Shown piece by piece: positions 47,387-58,409 of a stretch of DNA of 64,000 bases. The stretch is from Opeltia flavorubescens. Taxonomy: Eukaryota; Ascomycota; Lecanoromycetes; Teloschistales; Teloschistaceae. A program made the position numbers and the translations under genes. How positions within the stretch are numbered: position 1 is the first letter of the stretch; each line of letters begins with the position of its first letter. A model generated the notes under the pieces. It was not told where the DNA came from and did no database searches. It worked only from the letters and a program-made list of their open reading frames with translations. Where the stretch lies: NCBI GenBank assembly GCA_000442125.1, contig KE546981.1, positions 1,116,001-1,180,000 of the forward strand, in the 5' to 3' direction.

Positions 47387-49996
47387 TTACACATGCTTGC
47401 TTTTTTTGTTTTTGCGGGATGGAACGAGCTCCTTCAAGCCTCGGACTGGAGCTGAAATCAACTCTCCCACAGTTTTAGATCTCTTGACCGGTTTGATCTC
47501 CTCCTCTTCCTCTTCTTCTACTTGCATTTGATCGTCCTGATTTGTTCCACTACCATTTTCCAGACGTGATGGACATGGGCCATCAACACACCATTTCGTT
47601 GTGGGTGGAAGCCTCTCACCAGCGCACATCGCCTCGGGATGGCCTTCACGGTGTTTGTCACTCCAATCTTGCCAGATCTTTGACCTCTTCTCGCGGCTGA
47701 TCCATACTCGATTCAGTATCTCTGCGTAGCGGATCCCGCCTTGCTCTTCCCTCACAGCAACAAATAGTGCGATTTCCTGAGGCTCTTCGACTGGAAAACG
47801 ACATAGGATTATCGCGAGAGGGACTTCTTTGGAGCATTGCTGCGCTTCTGGGAAGTCTTCAGTGTAACGCGCTGGCTCAACACGGTACCAGTCTAGGAGT
47901 GTGGATTCAGTAGAGAAATAGAATTTCTTTCGTGTATATATTCTTCCCCTGTTCTCCTCCAGGTCATGAAGCATGAAACCCGGGAATTCAACCTCGAGGC
48001 CTTTCGGTATCGTTAGACGTGTGATACCCAGACTTGGTAAAGACAATGGGTCTGGTGAATCGATTTCATGGGACGATAACCAGGTTCTTGGAGCCCAGCC
48101 GAAGCCTTTTTGTGATAGCCTCGGGCCGGGAAGGAAAATCATACCAGGGGGTATAGGGCATCTGGCCATGGCGGAGAGGCGAGTAAGGAGCTCGACCATC
48201 CTCCTATCGCATTCATCCTGGTGCTCATCTGATCCTTCTTCTGTTTCGGGTTTACTTGCAAAGAAATCTGTATCCAATCCGAGCATAGTAGCAAGAGCTA
48301 AAGCTTCATGAATTGGATGTGTCGTAGTTCTCCATTGTGCAGCTTTCCAAATTGAAGCAAGGTCTTCAGGCCCAGGGTTCCAACCTTCGTCTCTCCGAAA
48401 CTCGGCATGGATTTTTGATCGTATATTGCCGAGTATCCCGGCGTGATAGGTCCGTGCAAGCGCTGGGATGCAAGACTGGAGCTCAGAGTCCTCATCAGTA
48501 AACATACCTTCCAGGTGACTCATGGGGTATATTCGATCCTTGAAGACGAAATAAAGCTCTTTGCTCAAAACAGCTTCTTGCAAGGTCCACATCCGTGTCA
48601 TCCATCTAGACATGGTAATTTTCATTGCAGGACTAGAATAGCCCATTCCAGCTGTAGCATGCATGAGGCTCAGATCGAGGACTATTGTGTACTGGGCCCG
48701 AGTATACAAATTGTGCATCTGTCGGATAGCATTGCGACGTTCTGTCGCAAAGTAATTTCCTTGGGGAATTGTGAGGGTGTCGATCCAGAAGAACTCGGGT
48801 ACCCTGGCCTTATTTCCGAATCGCAGTGTTGTGATTGTTTCGAGTAATTTGGAGAACATGTATAGAACACAGTGCTTCATTCCATTCTCAGTCTCGCTGC
48901 CGAATCCATCTGTCCAGACATGCGAGAATATAGCGTAGGGTTTGTTGAATGATTGACGCATCTCGAGCAGCTCTAATTTCTGCTTGTCCCTGTGATACTG
49001 GAGAAGGGGTATATTGCCTCGATTAATGATATCAGCCAACTGACGGCCGCTAATTGTGCAGTAAGATTGGTTATCTATCCCACATTTGGGTGGTTTTGTT
49101 GGATGGCCCCCAATGTATTCAATCTTCGATCCAAAGGTAGAATCATCCAAGCAATAGTGATAATCAATCCGCTTTGCTTCGCCTTTGACACGGCGGATCT
49201 CGGTCTCATTACACTCAGTGGGTGTGCATCCACTATGATCTGATCCTTTCGAGCTAGACTGTCGAAGGTTCCAGAGATATATTAGGCCAATGGAGTTGCC
49301 TCTGAGCTGAGCCTGTAGCATATAAACCGATTTGGCACACCACTTTTCCTCTTCGAGCTTCTGCAAGACCTCTCTGCCACATCCCCAGCCCTGAGCAGGC
49401 ATGTCGTAACCACACCATCCTTCGATACGGAACCTGACCCTCCTCTGTATGAGGCTCAAGGCACGGGTCAGTGTTTCGCCGAGAACCATAAAGCTCAATG
49501 CAAGAAGATCATTGATTTCCCAGGTAGCGGTGTCCTCACGGTTCGCGACCGCGCAGTATTTTGACACATACGATCGTGATGTATCAAGCACCTGATGTAT
49601 GCGGATCAATCTGCCTCTGCTTTCGACGCTCTGAGACTTCTTTTCGCTATCCAACCACCTTTCCAGGTATGATTGCAAATTGCGAGTGGTAACATATTCT
49701 GGACCGGCTGGGNTTTCTTGTACGAAATCTTGCCATCGATAGTCTGGCAGATGCCCAAAGACCTGGGCCAGGAGTTCGAAGTACAGCCATCGTTGTGTGA
49801 CACTCTCAAGCCCATCAGAGCCGGAATCCATGCTTCGTTCGCCATTCTCGTCGAAAGTCCATCCAAGAAGTTTAGGAAGGTTCACAAAGTCGTTGAAAGT
49901 TCTCACTGTTCGCCCATCGCTTTCGCCAGACAAGACTCCAGGATGGCAGTAGAGTTGGACTTTGTCGAAGTAAACGTCGCCTAAATGCTCAAACAT
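47387..49996 (-). CDS. HET-domain (heterokaryon incompatibility) protein
   Basis: A single-exon ORF of 869 aa from ATG 49996 (MFEHLGDVYFDKVQLYC); the frame is open 51 nt further only from a GTG. Residues of about 350-520 form the HET domain: KPYAIFSHVWTDGFGSETEN, then FFWIDTLTIPQGN, RRNAIRQMHNLYTRAQYTIV, and WMTRMWTLQEAVLS. About 350 residues of N-terminal sequence (WLYFELLAQVFGHLPDYRWQ, KLEEEKWCAKSVYMLQAQL) precede it; this long extension is shared by many Pezizomycotina HET proteins. The C-terminus has an acidic run (VEEEEEEEIKPVKRSKT) then a basic tail (LVPSRKNKKSKHV). HET domains trigger cell death on allorecognition and are TIR-like. Its divergent neighbour starts 613 bp away. The base at 49713 is ambiguous; the frame is intact. 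Confidence 0.8.
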   Translation of the reverse strand: MFEHLGDVYFDKVQLYCHPGVLSGESDGRTVRTFNDFVNLPKLLGWTFDENGERSMDSGSDGLESVTQRWLYFELLAQVFGHLPDYRWQDFVQEXPAGPEYVTTRNLQSYLERWLDSEKKSQSVESRGRLIRIHQVLDTSRSYVSKYCAVANREDTATWEINDLLALSFMVLGETLTRALSLIQRRVRFRIEGWCGYDMPAQGWGCGREVLQKLEEEKWCAKSVYMLQAQLRGNSIGLIYLWNLRQSSSKGSDHSGCTPTECNETEIRRVKGEAKRIDYHYCLDDSTFGSKIEYIGGHPTKPPKCGIDNQSYCTISGRQLADIINRGNIPLLQYHRDKQKLELLEMRQSFNKPYAIFSHVWTDGFGSETENGMKHCVLYMFSKLLETITTLRFGNKARVPEFFWIDTLTIPQGNYFATERRNAIRQMHNLYTRAQYTIVLDLSLMHATAGMGYSSPAMKITMSRWMTRMWTLQEAVLSKELYFVFKDRIYPMSHLEGMFTDEDSELQSCIPALARTYHAGILGNIRSKIHAEFRRDEGWNPGPEDLASIWKAAQWRTTTHPIHEALALATMLGLDTDFFASKPETEEGSDEHQDECDRRMVELLTRLSAMARCPIPPGMIFLPGPRLSQKGFGWAPRTWLSSHEIDSPDPLSLPSLGITRLTIPKGLEVEFPGFMLHDLEENRGRIYTRKKFYFSTESTLLDWYRVEPARYTEDFPEAQQCSKEVPLAIILCRFPVEEPQEIALFVAVREEQGGIRYAEILNRVWISREKRSKIWQDWSDKHREGHPEAMCAGERLPPTTKWCVDGPCPSRLENGSGTNQDDQMQVEEEEEEEIKPVKRSKTVGELISAPVRGLKELVPSRKNKKSKHV

Positions 49997-50609
49997 TGCC
50001 AAGACACTATATCCTTTCGGGCTTGGCCGGCAGCGGTTAACAGCCACGTCACACGGCCTGATTTGACAAAAGCAAGGAATTAATTCGACTTAAACTTTTC
50101 ATCCTGGAAATCCTACTCTAAGTACTTGCGAATTACAGGTTCGCTGCGACTCCTCCCAGGACGATTGCAGCCTCGTAGAGGAATAGGGGCCATCACCGAC
50201 CAGTATGATTGAGGATGGCGGCGCGTCTTTGCTCATTGGCCAGCCTGATGGAGAAGGTGTGGCAGCCTGCACGAATTATTGGTGGCGAGGACGGTTTGGG
50301 GCACCTACCTCGCGTGCTCGGACAGGTTGAAGAAAGAGGAGATTATGAGGGTGTCAGCATGCGCCGGGAGTCCCGCAGGAATCATGCCTGATAAGCATTG
50401 AGTTACATTACCGTACCACTCTCAAACCCTTGCCCCGCCTCGAAACCCCGAGGCTGATCCGTCAGGCTTCGACGTTCCCATGACACCGATATGTCGACCG
50501 CATCTCATCTGACAACCATTGTCCATTCTCTGGGCTTTGTTTTGATCTTACCGTCTCAAGAATCACAGAAACGATCAGCCATCGGTCTTAGGAGGTGTCC
50601 AGATTACTG
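49997..50609. promoter_or_regulatory. Shared divergent promoter of the HET and hydrolase-TPR-ankyrin genes
   Basis: These 613 bp are the only sequence between two divergent start codons, so co-regulation is possible. Short ORFs inside (for example 50209-50391) are not supported. No operator was recognised. Confidence 0.55.
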
Positions 50610-53600
50610 ATGTTTGAGATAATTGCAGAACCTTTGAACAATGTCGACGTTAGAGTTGACTTGGTCTTCGTTCATGGACTATCGGACGATTGGCGATCTA
50701 CCTGGAAGAAAGATGGGCAGGATGGAGTGTCTTGGATACAAGATTTCATAACGAGTGACATCCCTCATGCTCGAATTTTCGCCTGCGGTCGCAATATCCT
50801 GGACGGTTCACGAACATATCAGCCTTTTCCGATCGATGGGCTTCAAGAATATGAGAGGAACAGATATAGCCAGAAACGGCCAGTGATCTTTCTTGCCCAC
50901 AGTCTCGGAGGCTTGATTCTGCAAGCTTTCCTACAGGAATGCAACCCTCTTCTCCGAAATTCGACGAAGGGCATTATCTTCTTCGGCACACCCAACCTGA
51001 GCTGGCAAGAAAATCAAAGAATCAATTTTGCAGCTGCCGTCCGCGCTCTTGGCCGTACTGTAAACTCCGATTACCTCTCCAATTTGGGCTTGATAAGTGA
51101 TAAGTTTGCCGCGTGGGTTGTAGATCAACATTTCGCAGGGCGCATGATCTGTTTTTATGAGCGTCTGCCAGTTACAGGAAACATCATAGTAGTCGAAAAG
51201 GGATCAAGATTCTTACCTCGCTGCGATAGTAGAGGCCTCGACGCTAATCACATGGATATGACAAAGTTCCAGTCGAGATCCAGTGCAAACTACCAGACTG
51301 TCTTACAGTCTCTCAGAAGTATGTACTGTCACGCTGATGAGGGTATGAGGGTACTTTTGAGACATTCACTGCAGCCGAACTCACATGGACGTCTCATCAA
51401 CTTGCCCGCTACGCCAGACGGGTGCGAGGAGTTCATGGCCTCAACACAGGGGAGCGTGATTATCAGGGATATCGGCAGGCTTGCTCTTATAGCCGAAGAC
51501 CAAGGTCATTATCAAAAAGCGGAATCAAGGTACCGCGCAGCAATTGACTCGCTACTATTGAGAAATAATTGCAGTCTTGAGGTCATCAATCTCGGGCGTC
51601 TTGCCATAAGATTTGCGGAACGAGGCTTTGAAGATGGAACCGAAGAGGACTTCGAGCAAATAGCTCGATCTTTCCAAACGATGGGTTCAGCCGGGAGTGA
51701 TGACACTGCTGTTCTATTCTGCTTGCATAAATGGGCATGTTTGCTCTGTAACCGCGGGCGATACAAGCATGCAGAGCTCTACAGCAGATGCTGTTTAGAA
51801 GCAAGGATTAGAATTACCGGCAAAGGATCTGCGTCTACACTGCTGGCCGCCGCCAATCTAGTCTGGTGCTTAGTCCTGCAAAAGCGGCATCAAGAAGGGT
51901 ACAACATCTTGCGAGATGCCCTCGAGCACCAAGATCTGGCACTTTCATATTCATGTTCCGAGATCCCCTTGCTCAGGGTTCTAGTGCAGCTCGAGTTGGC
52001 GAGTGGCTCTCACGAATTGGCGGAAAGTTTGTCGAGCGATATTCTACGAAAGTCTATACGTGTCTATGGGTTCGGCCATCCGTTCACGTTGAGTTGCATG
52101 TCGGACCTAGCTGCTGTTCTTGCGCGAAGAGGACACTTATCTCGTGCTGAAGCTCTGAGCCGTCGGGCTCTGAACGGACTTGAGCATGCACTCGGGAACG
52201 ATCACCCGGACTGCTTGAAGACTGCTTGTAGACTCGCGAACAACATCTGCTTCCAACAGCGGTACGATGATGCTACCGTGCGGCATAAGAAGATATTGAA
52301 AAAGCAGCAAATGCGGATTGGTAATGAACATCCAGACACTTTGCTTACGATGCGGAGCCTCGGAATAGACTTCGCTCTTCAACGATGTTGGAAGGACGCA
52401 GAAATTATATTGGATGAGACATTTCAAGGCCTGAAAGCCTGCCTTGGGCCAGAGGATACACACACAACGGAGACTGAAGATGCACTGCGGAATGTCAGAG
52501 AACTACAGGATCGGAAGGAGCACCCTCAAACTTTGCTTGAAGTCTTTCGACCCCAGTCAGGGCTTGTCTCTTACCGCTCTCTCACTTATGCCCGCAGCCC
52601 TTCATGTTTTCATACCTCCGTCGAAGATGAAGTGCTCCAGGCAGTCACAGAAAAGGACGAGCAAAGAGTCGTAGAAATTCTGGCCGGGGACAGAATCGGA
52701 CCAACCGTTTCTGGAAGGGCACTTCGCGAGAGCGCTGCGACTTCTCAGGAGCCACTGGTGCGGCATTTGCTGACCTGTAAAGTACCCTTGAATAGACAAA
52801 GTGGATACCATGGCACGGTATTGCAAGCGGCTGCGCTGGCAGGTAATGAAGCAATTGTCAAGCTCCTGCTAGAATATAAAATAGACATGTATGTAGTAGG
52901 AGGTCTTTTAGGCAACGCATTGCGAGCTGCTGTATTTGGGCGTAAAGAAGCCATTCTACGCCTCCTCCTCCAAGCAATTGCTCCTGGGAGGTTATCACAG
53001 GATGTTCTCAATTCATCACTGCAGCTTGCACTACGTCTTGAAGATTCAGCGATGATCGATCTACTATTGGGTGCAGGCGCAGATATCAACGCCGAAGACA
53101 GCTTATTCGGCAGTCCTCTCCAACAAGCCGCTTTCTACGGACAGGAGAAAATCATGACAATCCAGCTGCGTAGCGCAGACATCAACAAACGAGGAGGGAT
53201 ATTCGGGAGCCCTCTACAAGCCGCGCTCGAAACCCAGAACGAAGCAGCCGTCAACCATCTTCTCGAGGCCGGCGCAACCATCTTATCAAGCCCCAGAACC
53301 AGTTTTCCGAAGGGCCACATCTCCACACACGAACGTGAAGAACTAGCCAAAATCTTGCTAAAACGGCTTGCATATTCCCTGCCCCATCGATCCCTCTCTG
53401 TTGATTTCGGCCTATGGGATCCTATTCAAACTCCCAAGCAACCAGTTGTCAGCTGGACACCGACAGTGGGATTCCGCAACAACTCAAGCAGCCATTTGCA
53501 GAAGCCTGTCCCACCGGAGGAAATACCTCGACCGAAGCGTGTATCGACCATGAAACGATTGCTGCTAGACCGGAAGAGTGGGAGCACGACAGATGTGTCC

Positions 53601-53687
53601 AAGCAGAAGCCACCGATACTGAATCCTAGCACGAAGAAGAAAAGAAGTATTCAGTCTTTGAGAAGGAAATTTAGCGGTTTGACGTGA
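50610..53687 (+). CDS. Alpha/beta hydrolase - TPR - ankyrin protein (NLR-like without a nucleotide-binding domain)
   Basis: A single-exon ORF of 1025 aa from ATG 50610; an upstream in-frame GTG (50595) is not favoured. Residues 1-235 are a DUF676/SERAC1-like hydrolase: VDLVFVHGLSDDWRSTW, the elbow FLAHSLGGLILQ with nucleophile S98, FFGTPNLSWQ, and NHMDMTKF with the likely catalytic His near 214. From about 287 to 620 are TPR-like repeats (IAEDQGHYQKAESRYRAAID, VLARRGHLSRAEALSRRAL, NEHPDTLLTMRSLG). From about 675 to 885 are ankyrin repeats (TVLQAAALAGNEAIVKLLLE, SPLQQAAFYGQEKIM, AVNHLLEAGA). The C-terminus is Lys/Arg-rich. Fungal NLRs often place NACHT or NB-ARC between such a hydrolase and the repeats; no P-loop is present here. 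Confidence 0.8.
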   Translation: MFEIIAEPLNNVDVRVDLVFVHGLSDDWRSTWKKDGQDGVSWIQDFITSDIPHARIFACGRNILDGSRTYQPFPIDGLQEYERNRYSQKRPVIFLAHSLGGLILQAFLQECNPLLRNSTKGIIFFGTPNLSWQENQRINFAAAVRALGRTVNSDYLSNLGLISDKFAAWVVDQHFAGRMICFYERLPVTGNIIVVEKGSRFLPRCDSRGLDANHMDMTKFQSRSSANYQTVLQSLRSMYCHADEGMRVLLRHSLQPNSHGRLINLPATPDGCEEFMASTQGSVIIRDIGRLALIAEDQGHYQKAESRYRAAIDSLLLRNNCSLEVINLGRLAIRFAERGFEDGTEEDFEQIARSFQTMGSAGSDDTAVLFCLHKWACLLCNRGRYKHAELYSRCCLEARIRITGKGSASTLLAAANLVWCLVLQKRHQEGYNILRDALEHQDLALSYSCSEIPLLRVLVQLELASGSHELAESLSSDILRKSIRVYGFGHPFTLSCMSDLAAVLARRGHLSRAEALSRRALNGLEHALGNDHPDCLKTACRLANNICFQQRYDDATVRHKKILKKQQMRIGNEHPDTLLTMRSLGIDFALQRCWKDAEIILDETFQGLKACLGPEDTHTTETEDALRNVRELQDRKEHPQTLLEVFRPQSGLVSYRSLTYARSPSCFHTSVEDEVLQAVTEKDEQRVVEILAGDRIGPTVSGRALRESAATSQEPLVRHLLTCKVPLNRQSGYHGTVLQAAALAGNEAIVKLLLEYKIDMYVVGGLLGNALRAAVFGRKEAILRLLLQAIAPGRLSQDVLNSSLQLALRLEDSAMIDLLLGAGADINAEDSLFGSPLQQAAFYGQEKIMTIQLRSADINKRGGIFGSPLQAALETQNEAAVNHLLEAGATILSSPRTSFPKGHISTHEREELAKILLKRLAYSLPHRSLSVDFGLWDPIQTPKQPVVSWTPTVGFRNNSSSHLQKPVPPEEIPRPKRVSTMKRLLLDRKSGSTTDVSKQKPPILNPSTKKKRSIQSLRRKFSGLT

Positions 53688-56558
53688 TGGAATCTCATGG
53701 GTTGGGTGGCTTTTACGTTTTCATTGTCCAACTTTATCATTTCTCGTTTCGAAGTATTGAGATCTCGTATATGCTTTGTTTTTTAAGCTTGTATCCTGTC
53801 TCGGCATGTAATGTTCCTATTTACTATACTCTGTGAGTGATAATAATATCATGATTGTCAACGTGCAGAATGAGCCATCTGAATCAGATAAGATATCAAA
53901 TTTATCTCCCATCCTGTCCATCAAGAAAGGCAATATACCGAGTGTTCCGCCTGAGGTTGCTCTTCGGATCATCGGTCATATTTGTCTATACGGTTGATCG
54001 CTTGATGCATCCGTCAGGGAAGATTGGATTCTGCCATGAGAAAACGTGCAATGTCACCTCACTCAGTCAACCTCGGCGCCGTTAGAAATACAACTTGCAA
54101 AAGTAAAGAGAAAGTCCAACGATCAGTCAAAGTCATTGGAGAACGAGTTCCTCCATCTTGATGTAGTCTCGTATATTTCATCCGTCAACTTCAGCCCCCA
54201 TTATCCTATCCAAACGAAACGCACCCCAGTACTATGAATTATGAGGGTACAATACTATATAATCATAAGAAAATTCCCATCAGTCTTGATAGCGGCGTCC
54301 GTATCAAAATCTTCACAATTACGTGATCCACGGAGCGTTGTCCGCCGTTACTTGCTGAGGGCGCATTCGGCAACTACCAGCCAACAAGCGCGAGCATTAC
54401 CTTTCGTCAGGCAAATGCAAACTCGCTGAAGAACCTCGGAGTAGCCTAGATCAGTTCCCACTTCTATCAGCCCTTCTACTTCATCCTCCATTTTGAGGAG
54501 GTCCAGGTGACAATCTCGGTTTCCAAACGTGCCAGGGCAAGATCTTTGTTTGTATAATCGCAAGGTGGTGCGGTGTACGTTGACCGGATAGACGTATGTA
54601 GCTGATGGTAAGTACAACAGAGCAGAAGCTCCTACGGTTCTGTCTGATCAGATCATAAGCAAGGATGCATCCGAACCAGAAAAGTAATATTCATGCCTGA
54701 AGTAGACTTCTATCACGTTGGTTTTGGCCAAAGCTCTGCCTGAATGAGTAATGATTCCCACTATCTCAATCTCGGTCTTCTAGACTTTTACATAGGAACT
54801 TCTTTGCAGAAACAAAGCCTTCTGGACGATAGTTGGAAGTATCCATATTGTGCTGCTTGCGTCAAGGACAATGCTCCAATCAGAATTGTCGAGGGCAATC
54901 GTGTCGGCAGCAATAGTGCTGTCCTTAGTGGAACGTCGTCCAACTATAAAGGTGCTGAGGAGGGCGAAGAGACTAAACTCTCCAACGGAGTATCGGTCGT
55001 GAGTATTCCAGATCCGTCTAGATACCGGTATACACTCGGTGTAGCTCACATAAGCTACAATTGAAAGTTATCAGTCCTCTTACAGGGCTACAATGTTGGC
55101 AATAGAAACAGTCAGTGCTGTCAAGCTTAGAAAGCTTCAGATGATGAAATCATTCATCCTAAATATTGTCCGAAGCTTATCAAATACACGCGAATAGCTC
55201 TCCGTCGTCTAGTATTGGCAAGGAGGTCCTTATCCGAGATCTCATTCGCAATTGTGTCGACTTGCTTTATATGGATGCCTATTTCATTGAACATAACTCC
55301 ACGAAGTCGAAATACCTTGGTCCAATAGACAGAAATTGAAGGTAGTAGCTTCTATAGAAAGTTCAAGATCAGGAAGACTCCTCGGACGAGACGACAATCA
55401 GCCGCCGATACCACCACAACAACATGATGCACCAATGGTCAGTGCATTGGAGAATGAGATGGAATTGTCAGGTATGCACTGCAGAATTAGCGTGATAATG
55501 GCGTAGCATAGCACCGTAATGGATTTTGTCGCGGAGAGAGATCATCGCTAGTGTAAATTAGTCTAAGCTGGATAGGAAAGCTTTGTCCATACGCCTATCA
55601 GGGAGAAATGAGAATCATTTTCTGGTTGCCAATCGATGAGTTAGCTCTCTCTAAAGCTATATGAACCCCACAGATCCTGAGAAACTCACGATTGCTCAAG
55701 ATGGGCAGCGGCGACGGAAATCTCTCCCCAACAACAACATGTAACAAGCCGAACAAATGCTTTGAGGACTTGCGCAAGATCCCAAAGCTTCGTAGTGGAC
55801 TTCGCTAGAAGCTCAGGGGTCGCCAATGCTTACGTATAAATTTATTCAGCAGAGAGCATTGGGAGCGGAGAAGCTAAAGAGGTCAAGGGGAATGTGTGCG
55901 CAGACGACGGAATTGTCATTACCAGTGCTATTCCGAGTCTTTTACGCGGCCTCGCACCACCTTGTCAATGCGAGGCAGCGAATGCTGCTTTGAACTCTAC
56001 ATAGCTAATCTGCCGGATGACAGGAAAGTGAATACAAATGAATTCGATACGGCATTCTCCAGCCAAAAGTCACCAATTCTTCTATAAAAGCCATGTGAGT
56101 AGTTCCGATTGCCTTTCTAATCCGTGAGCTTAAGTTGTTGGCTTAGATCTTGAGGTCATCGAGGTATCTATCGCAATATTTGCTCAGCGGTTGCTTTTGT
56201 GATGTTCCCGTGCCAAGCTTAGGCTCTGCATTCACTTTTTTGGTCAGGGGCCCTGTGAAAGTAGCATTTTGATCCAGTATTTATCGTTGATATTGAGTGA
56301 GCTAGCGTGGATGACGTCAAACTTGTCCGTGCTTGAACGATTCCTAGAATGGCTAGACGACATCAATGCACTTGATCCTTATTGGTGCGTATGGCTAGCG
56401 AAAGGCTAAGCATCATCCCCGCTCTGCAAGCATCAACTTTCAACGACTATGGAACCGTTGTTGTCCGGACTCTGATTCGGCTTCTAGCCATTCTGCTGGG
56501 CGATAAGTAGATCGAGATATTGCTCATTGCTTGTGTCTTGGGTTAAAACTTGTGAGCA
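53688..56558. other. Gene-poor region with possible coding relics
   Basis: About 2.9 kb without an intact recognisable gene. On the minus strand, 55158-55340 is open and protein-like (KVFRLRGVMFNEIGIHIKQV, then DTIANEISDKDLL) and 54780-55049 is an 89-codon ORF with a hydrophobic stretch (FSLFALLSTFIVG). They could be parts of one decayed gene, but I cannot name it or join them reliably. An overlapping 106-codon plus-strand ORF (54744-55064) has no domain. Confidence 0.35.
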
Positions 56559-58409
56559 ATGGCGACGGCTTCAGGGATCATCAGCCGCGCGATAGAGTAC
56601 TCCCCACTGCTGTGTGCACTGGCTACCGTGTCCGCCTTCTATCTGCTTTGTCTCGGCGTCTACAGGCTCTATTTCAGTCCTTTGGCAAAAGTCCCGGGCC
56701 CGAAGTTGGCCGCACTTACCCTTTGGTATGAGTTCTATCATGACTTTATCAGGAAGGGACAATACCTTTGGGTCATTGGCGAGATGCATGCCAAATATGG
56801 TCAGTCTGCATTGAATGATGACCTCGAAAGGTGGTCGATGAAAGATTTTTAACCTCAAGATATCACGTGCAGGTCCTATCGTTCGCATCAGCCCAAACGA
56901 GGTCCATGTAGCTGACAAAGACTTCTACGACACCCTCTTCGGATCGTCCGCGAGGCTTGACAAGGACCCATGGCTCTCAAACGAGCATCCGTCCACCATG
57001 GGAACTTCAGGCCATGAGCTGCACCGCTTACGCCGCAGTGTCCTAAACCCTTACTTTTCAACCCAGAAAATCCAGGATATCCAAGATCTAATCAAAGCGA
57101 AGATCCTCAAGCTCTGCGACATCCTGCAGGATCGACGCAAATCTGGCTCGCCAATCGATATGAGAAGAGCGTATAGGGCAATGACCATGGATATTATCAC
57201 TGAATATGTCATGACGGGTTCCTTCGATTATTTGGACAGCGAGGATTTTGGTGGAAGGTGGTACACTATGATCAGGAATGGGAGTGCGAGTCAGGTTATG
57301 ATGACTCAGTTTCCGTGGATCATGCCGATTATGGCTGCACTTCCTTACAAGCTAGCTATTACCTTGGCGCCAGATGCGGAAGCGGCGCTGGGTATACAAA
57401 AGGTATGATTGATCATCTCTATATCGAATTAAGATTGTCTAGTGGTTTGTTACTTATTCAATTGTTGTCGCACCGTTGAACTACGAAACAAGGAAATCAA
57501 TATACAGTTTATTGACCATCGCGTACAGATGAACGAGCAACAGATCCAAGAGATCAAGGACACTGGTCCCGACGCCCTTTACGAGGAAAAGACCCGTAAG
57601 CCATTAATGCACGACATCCTCTTCAAGAGCGAACTCCCAGAACCCGAAAAAGCAATCCCCCGTCTCGGCGCAGAAGCAACATTGCTCGTCATAGCAGGCT
57701 CCGAAACATCCGGTAATGCGCTCACGCAACTACACTATCAACTGCTTGCAAACCCCGACAAGCTCGCGAAACTTCAGGACGAGTTGAAGGAAAGCGCTCC
57801 AGCAGATATCGCAGACATGAAGTGGCAAGATCTGAGGAAGCTTCCGTATCTGACCGCTTGTATTGAAGAGATCTTGCGGCTTGCACATACCACGATACAT
57901 CGACTTGCCAGGTTTGCACCGAAGGAGGGTCTTACGTACGGGGATTATCACATTCCCGCTGGTGTAGGTTTCCTATGTCTCTTCGAATGATTTGCGATCA
58001 CTGATCCGAATGGATATCATAGTACACTGTCAGCATGACCACTTACTTCACACACATGGATCCAGAACTCTTCCCAGACCCCGAAGCTTTCATCCCCGAG
58101 CGTTGGCTCTCCCCCGAGGCGAAACATCTCAGCAAGTACGTCAATCCGTTTTCTAAGGGCACGAGGATCTGTCTTGGGATTGAGTAAGTCTGCTCGTCCA
58201 TGCTCATGCAATCGGTTCTTGGTGTATTTGAGGTGCTGATGAGGAGTAGGCTTGCATATGCAGAATTGTATCTCACGGCAGCTTATGTCTTCCGACACTT
58301 CGAGACTAAGTTATTTGAGACGACGAAGAGTGATATTGAGGTTGTACATGATTTCTTCAATGGATATCCGAGGGCTGATTCGAAGGGTGTGAGGATTACG
58401 GTTGTTTGA
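56559..58409 (+). CDS. Cytochrome P450 monooxygenase (five exons)
   Basis: Exons are 56559-56799, 56873-57402, 57493-57963, 58023-58183 and 58250-58409 (520 aa). The N-terminus is a single membrane anchor ([19 protein letters not shown]), then the hinge [16 protein letters not shown]. Core motifs are intact: I-helix AGSETSGN, K-helix ExxR as [14 protein letters not shown], and the heme loop [10 protein letters not shown] with C464 as thiolate ligand. It is an ER-bound, NADPH-reductase-dependent oxygenase. The overall sequence ([19 protein letters not shown] and [17 protein letters not shown]) resembles the fungal clade often annotated as trichodiene-oxygenase-like, but no terpene cyclase or other cluster gene is adjacent, so substrate is unknown. 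The exon 3/4 junction is the least certain one; acceptor 58022 keeps phase and yields [12 protein letters not shown]. Confidence 0.88.
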
